Shown: positions 33,540-42,973, counted from the first letter of the stretch. The stretch is 64,000 nt of DNA from HLUCCA09 sp965277275 (GCA_965277275.1 CBDICG010000002.1:3534001-3598000); one strand, 5' to 3'. The notes: generated by a model from the sequence alone, not told the origin. Made by a program: numbers and translations.

Positions 33540-34217
33540 TCAGGCCGCGAGGGGGGTGATCAGCCCGGCGCCCTCGGCTCGGTTGGAATTCACCTTTGGG
33601 TCGACGCGGTGCCAGGTCAGTGTGCCGACGGGGGGTGCTGCCATGAGCGTGGCTGCGCCGTGTCCGTCTTCGCCGAGCCATTTCGGCCAGTCCTGAGGCG
33701 CGAGGATCACGGGGCAGCGGTGGTGCAGGGCGGCAATGTCGGGCGCTGCCTGTGTGGTGACGAGCGCCACGGTGCGCTGGATTTCGTCTTCCGTGTCGCC
33801 GGGGGGGGACCAGTCCTGCCAGATGGCAGCGAAGGCGAGGGGGGCTGCATCGGCGCGGGTGATGTACCACGGCAAGCGCTTTGCCTCGGCGTCCTTTGTC
33901 CATTCGTAGAACCCTGTCGCGGGGACGATGCACCTGCGGGCGCGGCACGCAGCGCGAAACGCCGGCTTTTCGGCGATGGTTTCGGCCCGCGCATTGATCA
34001 GGAGCGGGCCATCGGTGGGGGATTTGTACCAGTGGGGGAGGAACCCCCAGCGCATCGGGACGAGGTGACGTGCCCCGTCGCTGGAGCGCATCGCGGAGAT
34101 CGTGTTCGTTGGGCAGACGTTGTAGCGCGGCGGTGATGGCAGATCATTGGCGGGGCTGGCCGAGAACAGGGACGCGATGGCCTCGTTGGGGTCGGTTATG
34201 ACAAATCGTCCGCACAT
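33540..34217 (-). CDS. SRAP (HMCES/YedK-type) DNA-protein crosslink enzyme
   Basis: A 225-residue SOS-response-associated peptidase-family protein. Family members form a stable thiazolidine crosslink to abasic sites in single-stranded DNA and shield them from cleavage. The invariant Cys2 is at the start (MCGRF), the NARAET motif is near residue 75, GFYEW near 105 and the HHRCP histidine near 165. It stands alone. I see no clear SOS box upstream. Confidence 0.9.
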   Translation of the reverse strand: MCGRFVITDPNEAIASLFSASPANDLPSPPRYNVCPTNTISAMRSSDGARHLVPMRWGFLPHWYKSPTDGPLLINARAETIAEKPAFRAACRARRCIVPATGFYEWTKDAEAKRLPWYITRADAAPLAFAAIWQDWSPPGDTEDEIQRTVALVTTQAAPDIAALHHRCPVILAPQDWPKWLGEDGHGAATLMAAPPVGTLTWHRVDPKVNSNRAEGAGLITPLAA

Positions 34218-34359
34218 GGGGCGATCATAGTCGATCGGCGAGACAAACGCAGCCTGTCGCGTGCAGACGATTGCCCGATTCGAACGGATGCGCTACGCTT
34301 TTGCAAAGAACGAGCAGAAAACGCCGGAAAACCCGGCCCATGGACAGGCGCGACCGCAC

Positions 34360-35457
34360 GTGACAGCGCTGACACGATATGCCCGGCTGGAATGCTCCGG
34401 CGTCTGGCGGCCCGATCCCGGGGCGCAGCGGCTTGAGGTTGTCGTTAACTTTGGGCACGCGTCCCTCGTGATCTCGGATGCGGCGGGGCGTGCCTTGTCG
34501 CACTGGTCCTTGCCAGCGACGGCGCGGGTCAATCCCGGGACAACCCCGGCGCTCTACACGCCCTCTGCCGAGGCGATCGAGACACTCGAGATCGCGGACG
34601 AGACGATGGTCGATGCCATCGAGACCGTGCGGCGCGTGGTTGCGCGTGCCCGGCCTCGAAGCGGACGCGTCAGGGCGCTCGCGGTGGCGACGGCCTTTGC
34701 CGCGTCTATCGGGATGGCAACGTGGTGGCTGCCTGATGCCCTCGTCCGCCATGCTGTGTCGGTATTGCCCGATCCGACCCGGGCGGAAATCGGGGCGCAA
34801 GTCCTTGCGTCGCTGTCTCGCGTGTCGGCGGGGCCGTGCCATGGGCCACGGGCCGACCGAGCCCTCACGGATCTTGCGGCGACCCTTGATCCGGACGGAC
34901 GCATCGCGTCGGCCAGCGCGGCCGGTGTGGAGGTCGCGCGCCGGGCGGGGCCCGTGGCATGGAGCGGTGACGGACCGCACCCTGGTATCCTCGTTGTGCC
35001 CGACGGTATCGAGGGCGCGCGCTACCTGCCGGGCGGGATCGTGCTCGTCGGGCGGTCGCTTCTGGAGGATTTCGAGACCCCGGAAGTGCTTGCCGGACAC
35101 CTGCTTGAGGCGGATCTGCGGACACAGACCGCCTCCCCCCTGGCCGAGATCCTTTCGGCCGCAGGCCCGTTTGCGACAGCGCAAGTGCTCACGACCGGGA
35201 AGCTGCCGCAGGAGGCCGTGGACCGCCACGCCGAGGCGATGCTGACCCGCGCCCCGGCGCCTGTCGATCAGAATGCCCTGGTGGCGCGCTTTGCGGAGGC
35301 GGGCCTCTCCACGACACCCTTTGCCTATGCGCGCGACGTCACGGGCGAGTCTGTTCTGACGCTGATCGAAGCGGACCCCATGCGGGGGAAGGACGCGCCC
35401 CCCCTGATGAGCGACGGGGATTGGGTGGCGCTGCAGACCATCTGCGACGCCGGTTGA
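34360..35457 (+). CDS. Membrane protein resembling an inactive M48 peptidase
   Basis: About 365 residues. An N-terminal domain (about 1-105) is followed by one membrane helix (about 110-125) and a periplasmic C-terminal region. Near residues 225-260 the sequence ARYLPGGIVLVGRSLLEDF and then VLAGHLLEAD follows the pattern of M48 metallopeptidases around the zinc site. The HExxH motif, however, reads GHLLE, so the ligands and catalytic Glu appear lost. The GTG start at 34360 is my choice by domain layout; earlier starts at 34261 (GTG) and 34288 (ATG) are possible. Function unknown. Confidence 0.65.
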   Translation: MTALTRYARLECSGVWRPDPGAQRLEVVVNFGHASLVISDAAGRALSHWSLPATARVNPGTTPALYTPSAEAIETLEIADETMVDAIETVRRVVARARPRSGRVRALAVATAFAASIGMATWWLPDALVRHAVSVLPDPTRAEIGAQVLASLSRVSAGPCHGPRADRALTDLAATLDPDGRIASASAAGVEVARRAGPVAWSGDGPHPGILVVPDGIEGARYLPGGIVLVGRSLLEDFETPEVLAGHLLEADLRTQTASPLAEILSAAGPFATAQVLTTGKLPQEAVDRHAEAMLTRAPAPVDQNALVARFAEAGLSTTPFAYARDVTGESVLTLIEADPMRGKDAPPLMSDGDWVALQTICDAG

Positions 35458-35559
35458 TTTGTGCCAGACTCACGGGGGCAGGCGGGGTCCACCCTGGGGC
35501 GGCAACGCGCCAGGCTTGCGCGCACCGCCGCGAACGTGAGCGTCGCAGCGCCCCGAGCT

Positions 35560-35895
35560 TCAGTGAGAGATGTTGCGGGTCTGGATGGTCGTGCCCGGAG
35601 GGAGCGGGATCGCGCGCCGGGGAACGGTGTCTGTCCAGAGTTGCGAGGATTGCGCATCGCCGCGGGCTGTTCGCTGGCCGCGATTGGGGTTCAGCCGGCC
35701 ATCATCGAAGGCAAATTCCCAGCCGTCCGGAGGCCCGACGCGCACCAGCGGGGCGGGGGCGACGAACCCTGCGGATGTCCCGTCGGTGGTGACGGACTGG
35801 GCCGGCGCACCCGTAGGGAGGGTTGCGATTGCCAGGGTGGTGGCGAGGGTGGCGGCAAGGGCGGTGGCAGCACCGCGGATCGGGCGATTGGTCAT
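35560..35895 (-). CDS. Small secreted protein
   Basis: A 111-residue protein with a clear Sec signal peptide (MTNRPIRGAATALAATLATT, cleavage after APAQ near residue 33). A short mature region rich in Pro and Gly follows, without cysteines. AAGGGG precedes the ATG at 35895; an in-frame ATG nine codons earlier is less likely. No family recognised. It is 93 bases downstream of upp on the same strand and could be on the salvage transcript, though function need not be related. Confidence 0.65.
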   Translation of the reverse strand: MTNRPIRGAATALAATLATTLAIATLPTGAPAQSVTTDGTSAGFVAPAPLVRVGPPDGWEFAFDDGRLNPNRGQRTARGDAQSSQLWTDTVPRRAIPLPPGTTIQTRNISH

Positions 35896-35988
35896 GTCTA
35901 TCCCCTTGGTTTCACCCAGCATCGCGAAGTTGGAGCGATTCGAGAAGGGGCAGGCGCCATGCGCAAGACTTGCGCGCGAGGCTCGGAG

Positions 35989-36630
35989 CTACTTGGTGCC
36001 GAACATGCGATCCCCTGCGTCTCCGAGCCCGGGCACGATGTAACCGTGATCGTTCAGCCGCTCGTCGAGAGCTGCGGTCACGATCTGGACGTCCGGGTGA
36101 GCTTCCTTCATGCGCGCAACGCCCTCAGGCGCGGCCAGCAGGCACAGAAACCGGATGTCGGTCGCCCCTGCTGCCTTGAGCAAGTCGATCGCCGCGGCGG
36201 AGGAGTTTCCCGTGGCCAACATCGGATCGAGGCAGATGACGAGGCGCCCGCCCAGATCCTCGGGGACTTTGAAGTAGTACTGCACCGGCTGCAGCGTCTC
36301 GGGGTCGCGGTAGAGCCCGACGAAGCCAACGCGCGCGGCGGGGATCAGCTCCAACACACCGTCGAGCAGCCCGTTGCCCGCGCGCAGGATCGAAATCAGG
36401 GCCATTTTCTTGCCCGCCAGGGTCGGGGCTTCCATCTCGCCGAGCGGCGTTTCGATGACCTTGGTCGTCATCGGGATCGCACGGGTCACCTCGTAGGCCA
36501 GAAGCTGGCTGATCTCGCGCAGGAGCTGGCGGAACGAGGCCGTCGAGGTGTCTTTCTCCCGCATGATCGTCAGCTTGTGCTGGATGAGCGGGTGGTCGAC
36601 GACGGTCAGGTGATCTTGGCCAATGGTCAT
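35989..36630 (-). CDS. upp: Uracil phosphoribosyltransferase
   Basis: A 213-residue enzyme converting uracil and PRPP to UMP, the last step of uracil salvage. The PRPP-binding motif is DPMLATGNSSAAAI near residue 135 and the flexible substrate loop contains RAGNGLLDG near 83. The start overlaps the add stop by four bases (ATGA at 36627-36630). It is the fifth gene of the set cdd-deoA-deoB-add-upp. Confidence 0.95.
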   Translation of the reverse strand: MTIGQDHLTVVDHPLIQHKLTIMREKDTSTASFRQLLREISQLLAYEVTRAIPMTTKVIETPLGEMEAPTLAGKKMALISILRAGNGLLDGVLELIPAARVGFVGLYRDPETLQPVQYYFKVPEDLGGRLVICLDPMLATGNSSAAAIDLLKAAGATDIRFLCLLAAPEGVARMKEAHPDVQIVTAALDERLNDHGYIVPGLGDAGDRMFGTK

Positions 36631-37610
36631 GGGGCAGCATCCAGTGTCTTGAGCAGGGTCTCGCGCGTTGTCTCATCGCAAAAGGCAGCGCGCGCGGCGG
36701 CTTTGTTGAGGTCTTGTGCGTCTGTCTCGTCCCAGCCGAAGGCGTCGTGCAGGGCTTCGTACTCGGCGCTGAGCGTGGTGTGAAAGAAGGGCGGATCGTC
36801 CGTCGAGATCGTGACGGGGACACCGGCATCGCGCAGCTTGGCCACGGGATGCGCCTTGACGGAGGGATAGAGCCCGAGGGCCACGTTGGAGCCGGGACAG
36901 ACCTCGAGCACGATCCCCTCGTCGGCAAGCCGGCGCACGAGCGTAGGGTCTTCGATGGCGCGCACGCCATGGCCGACACGCGTTACGTGCAGATCGTCGA
37001 GCGCGTCGCGGACGCTGTCAGGCCCGCCCCATTCGCCGGCATGCGTGGTCAGGTGAAGCCCGGCCTCGCGCGCACAGTCGAAGGCCCATGTATAATCCCG
37101 TGCGTGCCCTGTTGCCTCGTCGCCGCCCATGCCGAAGCCGACGATGGTCGCTCCCGTTGTCTCGGCGGCGCAGAGGGCTGGCGCCTTGGCGGCTTCGGGC
37201 CCGAAGTGGCGAATGCAGGTGACGATGCCCTTCAGGATCGGTCCACCTTGAGCCTGAACGTCGGCCGCCGCGCTCTCGATGGCGGCGAGATAGTCACGCC
37301 AGGCCGCCACGTCCCCGCCGCCGCAGAAGTCGGGCGAGAGGAAAGTCTCGGCGTAGATCACGCCTTGTTCCGCGAGCGCCTCGCAGATCGCCGTTGTGAG
37401 CCGGGCATAGTCGTCCGGGGATTTCAGGACAGACGTTGCTGCCTCGTACACCTTCAGGAACTCGGCAAAGTCGCGAAACGCATAGGCGCCGGAGCTGTCG
37501 AAGATGCCGCTGAGATCGACATGCTTTTCCGCCGCAATCGACCGGATCAACGATGGCGGAGCGGCGCCTTCGAGGTGGAGGTGGAGTTCGATCTTGGGGC
37601 TGCGGGTCAC
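36627..37610 (-). CDS. add: Adenosine deaminase
   Basis: A 327-residue amidohydrolase that deaminates adenosine (and deoxyadenosine) to inosine. The zinc ligands are visible: HLHLEG near residue 10, THAGEWGGP near 190 and STDDPPFF near 270. The start is GTG at 37610 with AAGGAG seven bases upstream; longer versions from an upstream ATG are noise. Adenine deaminase of the same family is a possible alternative activity. The gene is coupled to upp, and a 204-base gap separates it from deoB upstream. Confidence 0.93.
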   Translation of the reverse strand: MTRSPKIELHLHLEGAAPPSLIRSIAAEKHVDLSGIFDSSGAYAFRDFAEFLKVYEAATSVLKSPDDYARLTTAICEALAEQGVIYAETFLSPDFCGGGDVAAWRDYLAAIESAAADVQAQGGPILKGIVTCIRHFGPEAAKAPALCAAETTGATIVGFGMGGDEATGHARDYTWAFDCAREAGLHLTTHAGEWGGPDSVRDALDDLHVTRVGHGVRAIEDPTLVRRLADEGIVLEVCPGSNVALGLYPSVKAHPVAKLRDAGVPVTISTDDPPFFHTTLSAEYEALHDAFGWDETDAQDLNKAAARAAFCDETTRETLLKTLDAAP

Positions 37611-37814
37611 CTGGGGCTCCTTTGCGCGCCCGTGGTAGCCGAGCTCCGCGCCGAGGGCCAGAGATCGAACGCTCTGCGCGCGCAATTCTGTCGCTCTGCG
37701 CCGTGCGGGAGCAATGTGTCGGCTGGGTCCATTTCAAAGCGTGAGCACTGGAGTTGCGCGTTCCCCGGCCGATCGTCGTTGCGAAACATCTCCGGGGAGC
37801 GCCCTTGGCATTCT

Positions 37815-39002
37815 TCAGGGGCGCGCGACGCCCAAGTGATCTGCGACCAGCTTCGCGACCCCGGTGAAGGGAATGAGGCCAAGCTCCCCCGCCGGTGGCC
37901 CGGCCACCAGAACAGGCACCCGTTCGCGAGTGTGTTCGGTGCCGTGCCACGTCGGATCGTTGCCGTGGTCGGCGGTGATCACGAGCATGTCGCCCTCACG
38001 CAACTCGGCGAGGAGGGGGCCAAGCCGACTGTCGAACCATTCGAGCGCACGGGCGTAGCCCGTAACGTCGCGGCGATGACCGTAAAGGCTGTCGAACTCC
38101 ACGAAGTTCGCAAACGTGAGCGACCCGTCCTCCGCCGTTTGCACAAGATCCGTGAGGTGATCCATCAAGGTTGCGTCGCTGCCTTTCACCACGTCGGTAA
38201 TGCCCTGCATCGAAAAGATGTCCCCGATCTTGCCCACCGCGTGCACGGTTCGCCCCGCTGCCTGCACCCAATCACAGAGCGTCGGTGCAGGCGGGGGGAT
38301 GGCGAAATCCCGGCGGTTGGTTGTGCGCGTGAAGTTGCCGGGTGCCCCGACGAAGGGCCGTGCGATCACGCGGCCGACCTTCATGGCATGGAGCCGTGGG
38401 GCCAGCGCGCGGCACATCGTCAGCAACCGTTCGAGGCCGAAGCTCTCCTCGTGAGCGGCAATCTGAAAGACGCTGTCTGCCGAGGTGTAGCAGATCGGCC
38501 AGCCGCTCTCGATGTGCTCTGGGCCCAGCCGGGCGATGATCTCCGTCCCGCTCGCGTGGCAATTGCCGAGGATGCCGCCGGTCCCTGCGGCCGAGATGGC
38601 CGCCGCAGTCAGATCGGGAGGAAAGGTCGGCTCGGTCTGCGGAAAGTAGTGCCAGTCCCACGGGACGGGCACGCCCGCGAGTTCCCAGTGGCCCGAGGGC
38701 GTGTCCTTGCCCGGCGAGATCTCTTCGGCGGCGCCCCAGAGCCCGCCCGGCGTAGCACTGAGCCCGGGCATGTCTGCGCCGCTCGCGAGCTTCACGGAGG
38801 CAGAGAGGCCGAGGCTGTCGAGATGCGGCAGGGCGAGCGGGCCCGAGCGCCCGTTCTCGGCGCGTCCGTCTGCGCAGGCCTGCGCGATATGCAAAAGCGT
38901 GTTCGCGCCGATATCCGGGATCCCTCCGCTCGAAAACAGATGGGCATCGGCGGCGCCCCCGGCCCCCACGGAATCGATCACAACGAGAAACGCGCGGCTC
39001 AT
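37815..39002 (-). CDS. deoB: Phosphopentomutase
   Basis: A 395-residue alkaline-phosphatase-superfamily mutase interconverting (deoxy)ribose 1- and 5-phosphate. It has DSVGAGGAADA at the N-terminus with the first metal-binding Asp, DTPSGHWEL near residue 100 with the phosphorylated Thr, and ITADHGNDPTWHGTEHTRE near 335. It passes pentose from nucleoside phosphorolysis into central metabolism. The start overlaps the deoA stop by four bases. Confidence 0.96.
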   Translation of the reverse strand: MSRAFLVVIDSVGAGGAADAHLFSSGGIPDIGANTLLHIAQACADGRAENGRSGPLALPHLDSLGLSASVKLASGADMPGLSATPGGLWGAAEEISPGKDTPSGHWELAGVPVPWDWHYFPQTEPTFPPDLTAAAISAAGTGGILGNCHASGTEIIARLGPEHIESGWPICYTSADSVFQIAAHEESFGLERLLTMCRALAPRLHAMKVGRVIARPFVGAPGNFTRTTNRRDFAIPPPAPTLCDWVQAAGRTVHAVGKIGDIFSMQGITDVVKGSDATLMDHLTDLVQTAEDGSLTFANFVEFDSLYGHRRDVTGYARALEWFDSRLGPLLAELREGDMLVITADHGNDPTWHGTEHTRERVPVLVAGPPAGELGLIPFTGVAKLVADHLGVARP

Positions 39003-40297
39003 GGTCCGATCCGCTCCAGTACAAGCTCTGGCGGGTCCGCCGCCTCATCGCCGAGATGGAACGCCGCGCGCACCCGTGCTTCCGCAGCATCTGCATCGGC
39101 CTCGCTGGCCGCGTGGACCATCGCCAGCGGGCGCTCCGGCCCCACCTCTTCGCCCAGTCCGGCAATGCGGCTCAGGCCGACGGCGGGATCCACGCGATCG
39201 GTTTCCTTGAGCCGCCCGCCGCCAAGGTGCACAACCGCGAGCCCGAGCGCTTCGGTATCGATCCGCGCGACGAAGCCCGCGCGCTCCGGCAGAAGCACCC
39301 GGGTCACGGGCGCTCCGGGCAGACGGTCCCGCCAGCGTTCGAGAAAATCGGACGGACCGCCGAGGTCAGCGACCATCTTTCCGAACCGCTCCGCCGCGGC
39401 GCCGGAGCGCAGCGCCTCGTCTATCTTGTCCCGCCCGTTTTCGATCCCGGCCAGCGCCAGCGCCTCCGCCCCGAGCGCCACCGTGATCTCCCAAAGCGGC
39501 GACGTGACGTAGGTGACCGTCAGGGTTTCCATAACTTCGGCCACTTCGAGCGCGTTTCCCGCAGCCGTGATCAGTGGCTGATCCATCGCGGTGAGAAGGG
39601 CCGAAGTGCGGCAGCCCGCTCCATTGGCCGTTTCGACAAGCGAATGGGCAAGGGCACGCGCGTCGTCGCGTGTCTTCATGAAGGCGCCGGAGCCGCATTT
39701 GACGTCGAGTACAAGCGCTTCGAGGCCGGCTGCCAGTTTCTTCGACAGGATCGACGCGGTGATCAGGTCGATGCTCTCGACCGTGCCCGTCACGTCGCGC
39801 ACCGAATAAAGGCGCTTGTCCGCCGGCGCGAGGGCGGCTGACGCGCCGACGATCGCCGCTCCTGTCTCGCCGACCACGGAGCGGAACGTCGCTTCGGAGA
39901 CATCCGTTCGGTAGCCGGGGATGGCCTCCAGCTTGTCGAGAGTGCCGCCGGTATGGCCAAGCCCACGACCGGAGATCATCGGCACGTAGACCCCGCAGGC
40001 TGCGAGCGCCGGGGCCAGTGTGAGCGAGACGCAATCGCCGACACCGCCCGTCGAGTGCTTGTCGACGACAGGCCCCGGCAGATCCCACGCCAGCACGTCG
40101 CCCGAATCGCGCATCGCCTCGGTGAGCGCGACGCGTCCCTCCCGCAGCAGCGGTGTGCGACAAACACCCATCGCGAAAGCACCTGTCTGTGCGTCCGTGA
40201 CGGCGCCCGATCCGATCGCGGTGCCGAACCAGCGCGTCGCGTCGGCGCCGAGGGCCTCGCCGCGTCGCAGGGATGAGAGGATCTCGCGCGCGTCCAT
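38999..40297 (-). CDS. deoA: Thymidine phosphorylase
   Basis: A 432-residue enzyme that splits thymidine (and deoxyuridine) to base and deoxyribose 1-phosphate. The phosphate/substrate-binding motif KHSTGGVGD is near residue 79 and the segment VPMISGRGLGHTGGTLDKLE near 105. The ATG at 40297 (MDAREILSSLRRGE) is preferred over one 17 codons upstream because that upstream start lies inside cdd. deoA begins one base after the cdd stop. Confidence 0.96.
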   Translation of the reverse strand: MDAREILSSLRRGEALGADATRWFGTAIGSGAVTDAQTGAFAMGVCRTPLLREGRVALTEAMRDSGDVLAWDLPGPVVDKHSTGGVGDCVSLTLAPALAACGVYVPMISGRGLGHTGGTLDKLEAIPGYRTDVSEATFRSVVGETGAAIVGASAALAPADKRLYSVRDVTGTVESIDLITASILSKKLAAGLEALVLDVKCGSGAFMKTRDDARALAHSLVETANGAGCRTSALLTAMDQPLITAAGNALEVAEVMETLTVTYVTSPLWEITVALGAEALALAGIENGRDKIDEALRSGAAAERFGKMVADLGGPSDFLERWRDRLPGAPVTRVLLPERAGFVARIDTEALGLAVVHLGGGRLKETDRVDPAVGLSRIAGLGEEVGPERPLAMVHAASEADADAAEARVRAAFHLGDEAADPPELVLERIGP

Positions 40298-40298
40298 G

Positions 40299-40700
40299 TC
40301 AGCGCGCCATATGGCTGAGATCGAACGCCCCGGGCAGGAGCTCGCCAACCGTCATCGTCAGGGTGCCTCCGGAGAGGGTTGCGAGGGTCACCTCGACGTC
40401 GCGCGCCGCAAATTCCGCGATCTTCTGGCGGCAACCGCCGCAAGGGGGCACGGGTGTGGGGCTGTCGGCAATCACGACCAGCTCCGCGATGTGCCGGTCG
40501 CCCGCGGCGACCATCGCGGCGATCGCGCCCGCCTCTGCGCAGGTGCCTTCGGGGTAGGCGACGTTCTCGACATTGCATCCGGCATGGACGGCACCGGATG
40601 CCGTGCGCAGCGCGGCTCCGACCGGAAAACCGGAATAGGGCGCGTGGGCGTTTTCGCGCGCGGCGCGCGCGGCTGCAATGAGGCTATCGGTATCTGTCAT
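40299..40700 (-). CDS. cdd: Cytidine deaminase
   Basis: A 133-residue homotetrameric-type cytidine deaminase that converts (deoxy)cytidine to (deoxy)uridine. The catalytic CAEAGAI motif (Cys and Glu near residues 54-56) and the zinc ligands of PCGGCRQ (near 86-92) are present. It is the first gene of the nucleoside salvage set and is divergent from an ABC transporter operon. The 118-base spacer should hold both promoters, though I cannot point to either with confidence. Confidence 0.95.
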   Translation of the reverse strand: MTDTDSLIAAARAARENAHAPYSGFPVGAALRTASGAVHAGCNVENVAYPEGTCAEAGAIAAMVAAGDRHIAELVVIADSPTPVPPCGGCRQKIAEFAARDVEVTLATLSGGTLTMTVGELLPGAFDLSHMAR

Positions 40701-40818
40701 GGCTCCTCCCTCATGCGCAGCCTGCGCGCGCGTCAGTCGGGATGCAAGAGATTGGCAAAGCTTGCGCGGGGCCTGTAGAACAGCAGCAGATCAAGATGCC
40801 CGGGGAGGGAGAGACGGA

Positions 40819-41949
40819 ATGAAGAAGCTACTGATGGGGGCGGCAATGGCCGCGATGGCTGCAGGGGCAGCATCCGCCGAAGTGAAGGTTGGCATGATCA
40901 CGACCCTGTCCGGCGGTGGCGCCGGGCTCGGCATCGACGTGCGCGACGGTTTCATGCTCGCGATCGAGCAGTCGGGGCGGGATGACATCGAGGTCGTGAT
41001 TGAAGACGATCAGCGCAAGCCCGATATCGCGGTTCAGCTGGCCGACAAGATGATCCAGGCGGAGGACGTGGACATTCTTACCGGCATCATCTGGTCGAAC
41101 CTCGCGATGGCGGTGATCCCGTCGGCGGTCAACCAGGGCAAGATCTATCTCTCTCCAAATGCCGGGCCGTCGCAGCTTGCAGGTCGCGGGTGTCACGAGA
41201 ACTACTTCAACGTGGCTTGGCAGAACGACAATCTGCACGAGGCCGCCGGGGCCTACGCCAACCAGACCGGCTATGGAAACTCCTTCATCCTCGCACCGAA
41301 CTATCCGGCGGGTCAGGACGCGCTCACCGGCTACAAGCGTTTCTACGAAGGCGCGCTGGCTGGAGAGATCTACACGCAGCTCGGCCAGACGGACTATGCA
41401 GCCGAGATCGCGCAGATCCGCGCCTCGGGCGCAGACAGCGTGTTCTTCTTCCTGCCGGGCGGAATGGGGATCTCGTTTCTCAAGCAATATGCCGATTCCG
41501 GCGTGGATATCCCGGTGATCGGGCCTGCCTTCTCTTTCGATCAGGGGATTCTGCAAGCCGTCGGGGACGCGGCACTCGGCGTGGTGAACACCTCACAATG
41601 GTCCAAGGACCTCGACAACGCGGCCAACGCAGCCTTTGTGGAGAGCTTCGAGGCTACGTATGACAGGCTGCCGTCGCTCTACGCCAGTCAGGGGTTCGAC
41701 ACCGGCTTGCTTCTGCTGTCGGCTCTTGAGAAGGCGGAAGTCGCCGATATCGCGGCCTTTCGGGCGGCGCTGAAGGAAGCCGATTTCGCGTCGACACGTG
41801 GGGATTTCGCCTTTGGCTCCAACAACCATCCCGTGCAGGACATCTACGTACGCGAAGTCATCGCCGAAGGAGACATCTTCACAAATCGCGTGATCGGAAC
41901 AGCGCTTGAAGACCGTGGGGACGCCTACGCCGCCGAATGCCCCCTCTGA
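40819..41949 (+). CDS. ABC transporter substrate-binding protein (branched-chain amino acid/HAAT family)
   Basis: A 376-residue periplasmic binding protein. The signal peptide ends in AGAASAEV (about residue 20). The mature fold is that of LivJ/AmiC-type proteins, with VKVGMITTLSGGGAGLG near the start and YLSPNAGPSQLAGRGC near residue 112. Such proteins bind amino acids, amides, urea or aromatic acids. Position next to the nucleoside salvage genes invites a nucleoside or nucleobase ligand, but that is inference. GGGAGGGAGA precedes the ATG. The permeases and ATPases follow. Confidence 0.87.
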   Translation: MKKLLMGAAMAAMAAGAASAEVKVGMITTLSGGGAGLGIDVRDGFMLAIEQSGRDDIEVVIEDDQRKPDIAVQLADKMIQAEDVDILTGIIWSNLAMAVIPSAVNQGKIYLSPNAGPSQLAGRGCHENYFNVAWQNDNLHEAAGAYANQTGYGNSFILAPNYPAGQDALTGYKRFYEGALAGEIYTQLGQTDYAAEIAQIRASGADSVFFFLPGGMGISFLKQYADSGVDIPVIGPAFSFDQGILQAVGDAALGVVNTSQWSKDLDNAANAAFVESFEATYDRLPSLYASQGFDTGLLLLSALEKAEVADIAAFRAALKEADFASTRGDFAFGSNNHPVQDIYVREVIAEGDIFTNRVIGTALEDRGDAYAAECPL

Positions 41950-41986
41950 TCGGGATACGCCTCTGGTGCCATGGTCGCTCCGGGGG

Positions 41987-42008
41987 CGAATTTTCGTACG
42001 AAAATTCG
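41987..42008. repeat. 22-bp perfect palindrome, copy 1
   Basis: CGAATTTTCGT followed at once by its exact reverse complement, ACGAAAATTCG. An identical copy preceded by the same GGGGG run is at 62293-62314. Here it lies in the 100-base gap between the binding-protein stop and the first permease. AT-rich arms with no loop suggest protein binding or a cruciform rather than a typical terminator. Confidence 0.9.
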
Positions 42009-42055
42009 AGGCGCTCTTGGCGCGGGTTCATGCATAGCCTTGATGGGGGGCGGCC

Positions 42056-42973
42056 CTGACATTCGTACTTCTTGTCGAACAGATCCTGAACGGTCTGCAG
42101 TTCGGGGTGATGCTGTTCCTGATGGCGGCAGGGCTTACGCTGATTTTCGGCGTGATGGGCCTGATCAATCTGGCGCACGGCTCGCTCTACATGGTGGGCG
42201 CCTTTGCGGCTGCGGCAACGGCTGCGGCGTCCGGCTCGTTTCTCCTGGGCCTGGGTGCCGCTCTCGTCGCCGCGGCGGTCGCGGGGGCTTTGGTGGAGCG
42301 GCTTGTGATCCGTCGGCTCTATGACAGGGACCATCTGGATCAGGTACTGGCCACGTTCGCTCTGATCCTGATCTTCTCCGAGGCGACCCGATGGGCCTTC
42401 GGGTCGTTTCCGCTCTATCTCGACGTGCCACCGTGGTTGTCCGGGCCGGTGACCCTGCCTCTCGGGATCGCCTATCCGGCCTATCGGCTGGCGCTGATCG
42501 CGGTCGGACTTGCCGTCGCGGTGCTCTTGTTCCTGCTCGTGGCGCGCACGCGCCTCGGAATTCAGATACGGGCCGGTGAGGCGGATCGCGAGATGATCGC
42601 GGCCCTCGGGGTCGACATCGACCGCCTCTATCTCATGGTCTTCGCCCTTGGCGCTGCGCTTGCGGGGCTTTCGGGTGCCCTGATCGGCGCCATCCAGTCG
42701 GTTCAGGTGGGTATGGGAGAGCCCGTGTTGATCCTCGCTTTCGTCACCATCGTCATCGGCGGGATCGGATCGATACGCGGAGCGCTTGTGGGGGCGGTCC
42801 TCGTCGGGCTGACGGATACGCTCGGGCGGACCATGCTGCCGGTCGTCTTCGGCTTCTTCATGGAGCCTTCAGCAGCGACGAGCGTCGGTGCGTCGCTTGC
42901 GTCCATGGCGATCTATATCCTCATGGCCGGAGTTCTCATAGCGCGCCCGCGCGGGCTCTTTGGAGCTGTCTGA
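42056..42973 (+). CDS. Branched-chain-type ABC permease (LivH-like), probable CTG start
   Basis: A LivH-family inner-membrane permease of about 305 residues. It shows the N-terminal EQILNGLQFG segment, GLTLIFGVMGLINLAHG near residue 35 and the EAA-like loop GEADREMIAALG near 180. The first ordinary start (GTG at 42107) would cut off most of helix 1, which the family needs. In-frame sequence matching the LivH N-terminus begins at a CTG codon (42056), six bases after a GGGGGG tract; an in-frame TGA lies just upstream. Either CTG initiates or a former ATG has mutated. Confidence 0.82.
   Translation: MTFVLLVEQILNGLQFGVMLFLMAAGLTLIFGVMGLINLAHGSLYMVGAFAAAATAAASGSFLLGLGAALVAAAVAGALVERLVIRRLYDRDHLDQVLATFALILIFSEATRWAFGSFPLYLDVPPWLSGPVTLPLGIAYPAYRLALIAVGLAVAVLLFLLVARTRLGIQIRAGEADREMIAALGVDIDRLYLMVFALGAALAGLSGALIGAIQSVQVGMGEPVLILAFVTIVIGGIGSIRGALVGAVLVGLTDTLGRTMLPVVFGFFMEPSAATSVGASLASMAIYILMAGVLIARPRGLFGAV

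Noticed and set aside
36714..39512. Open frame of 932 codons on the plus strand
   Set aside because: It is antisense to add, deoB and deoA, all with intact catalytic motifs. Its composition is that of a shadow frame and it has no convincing start site.
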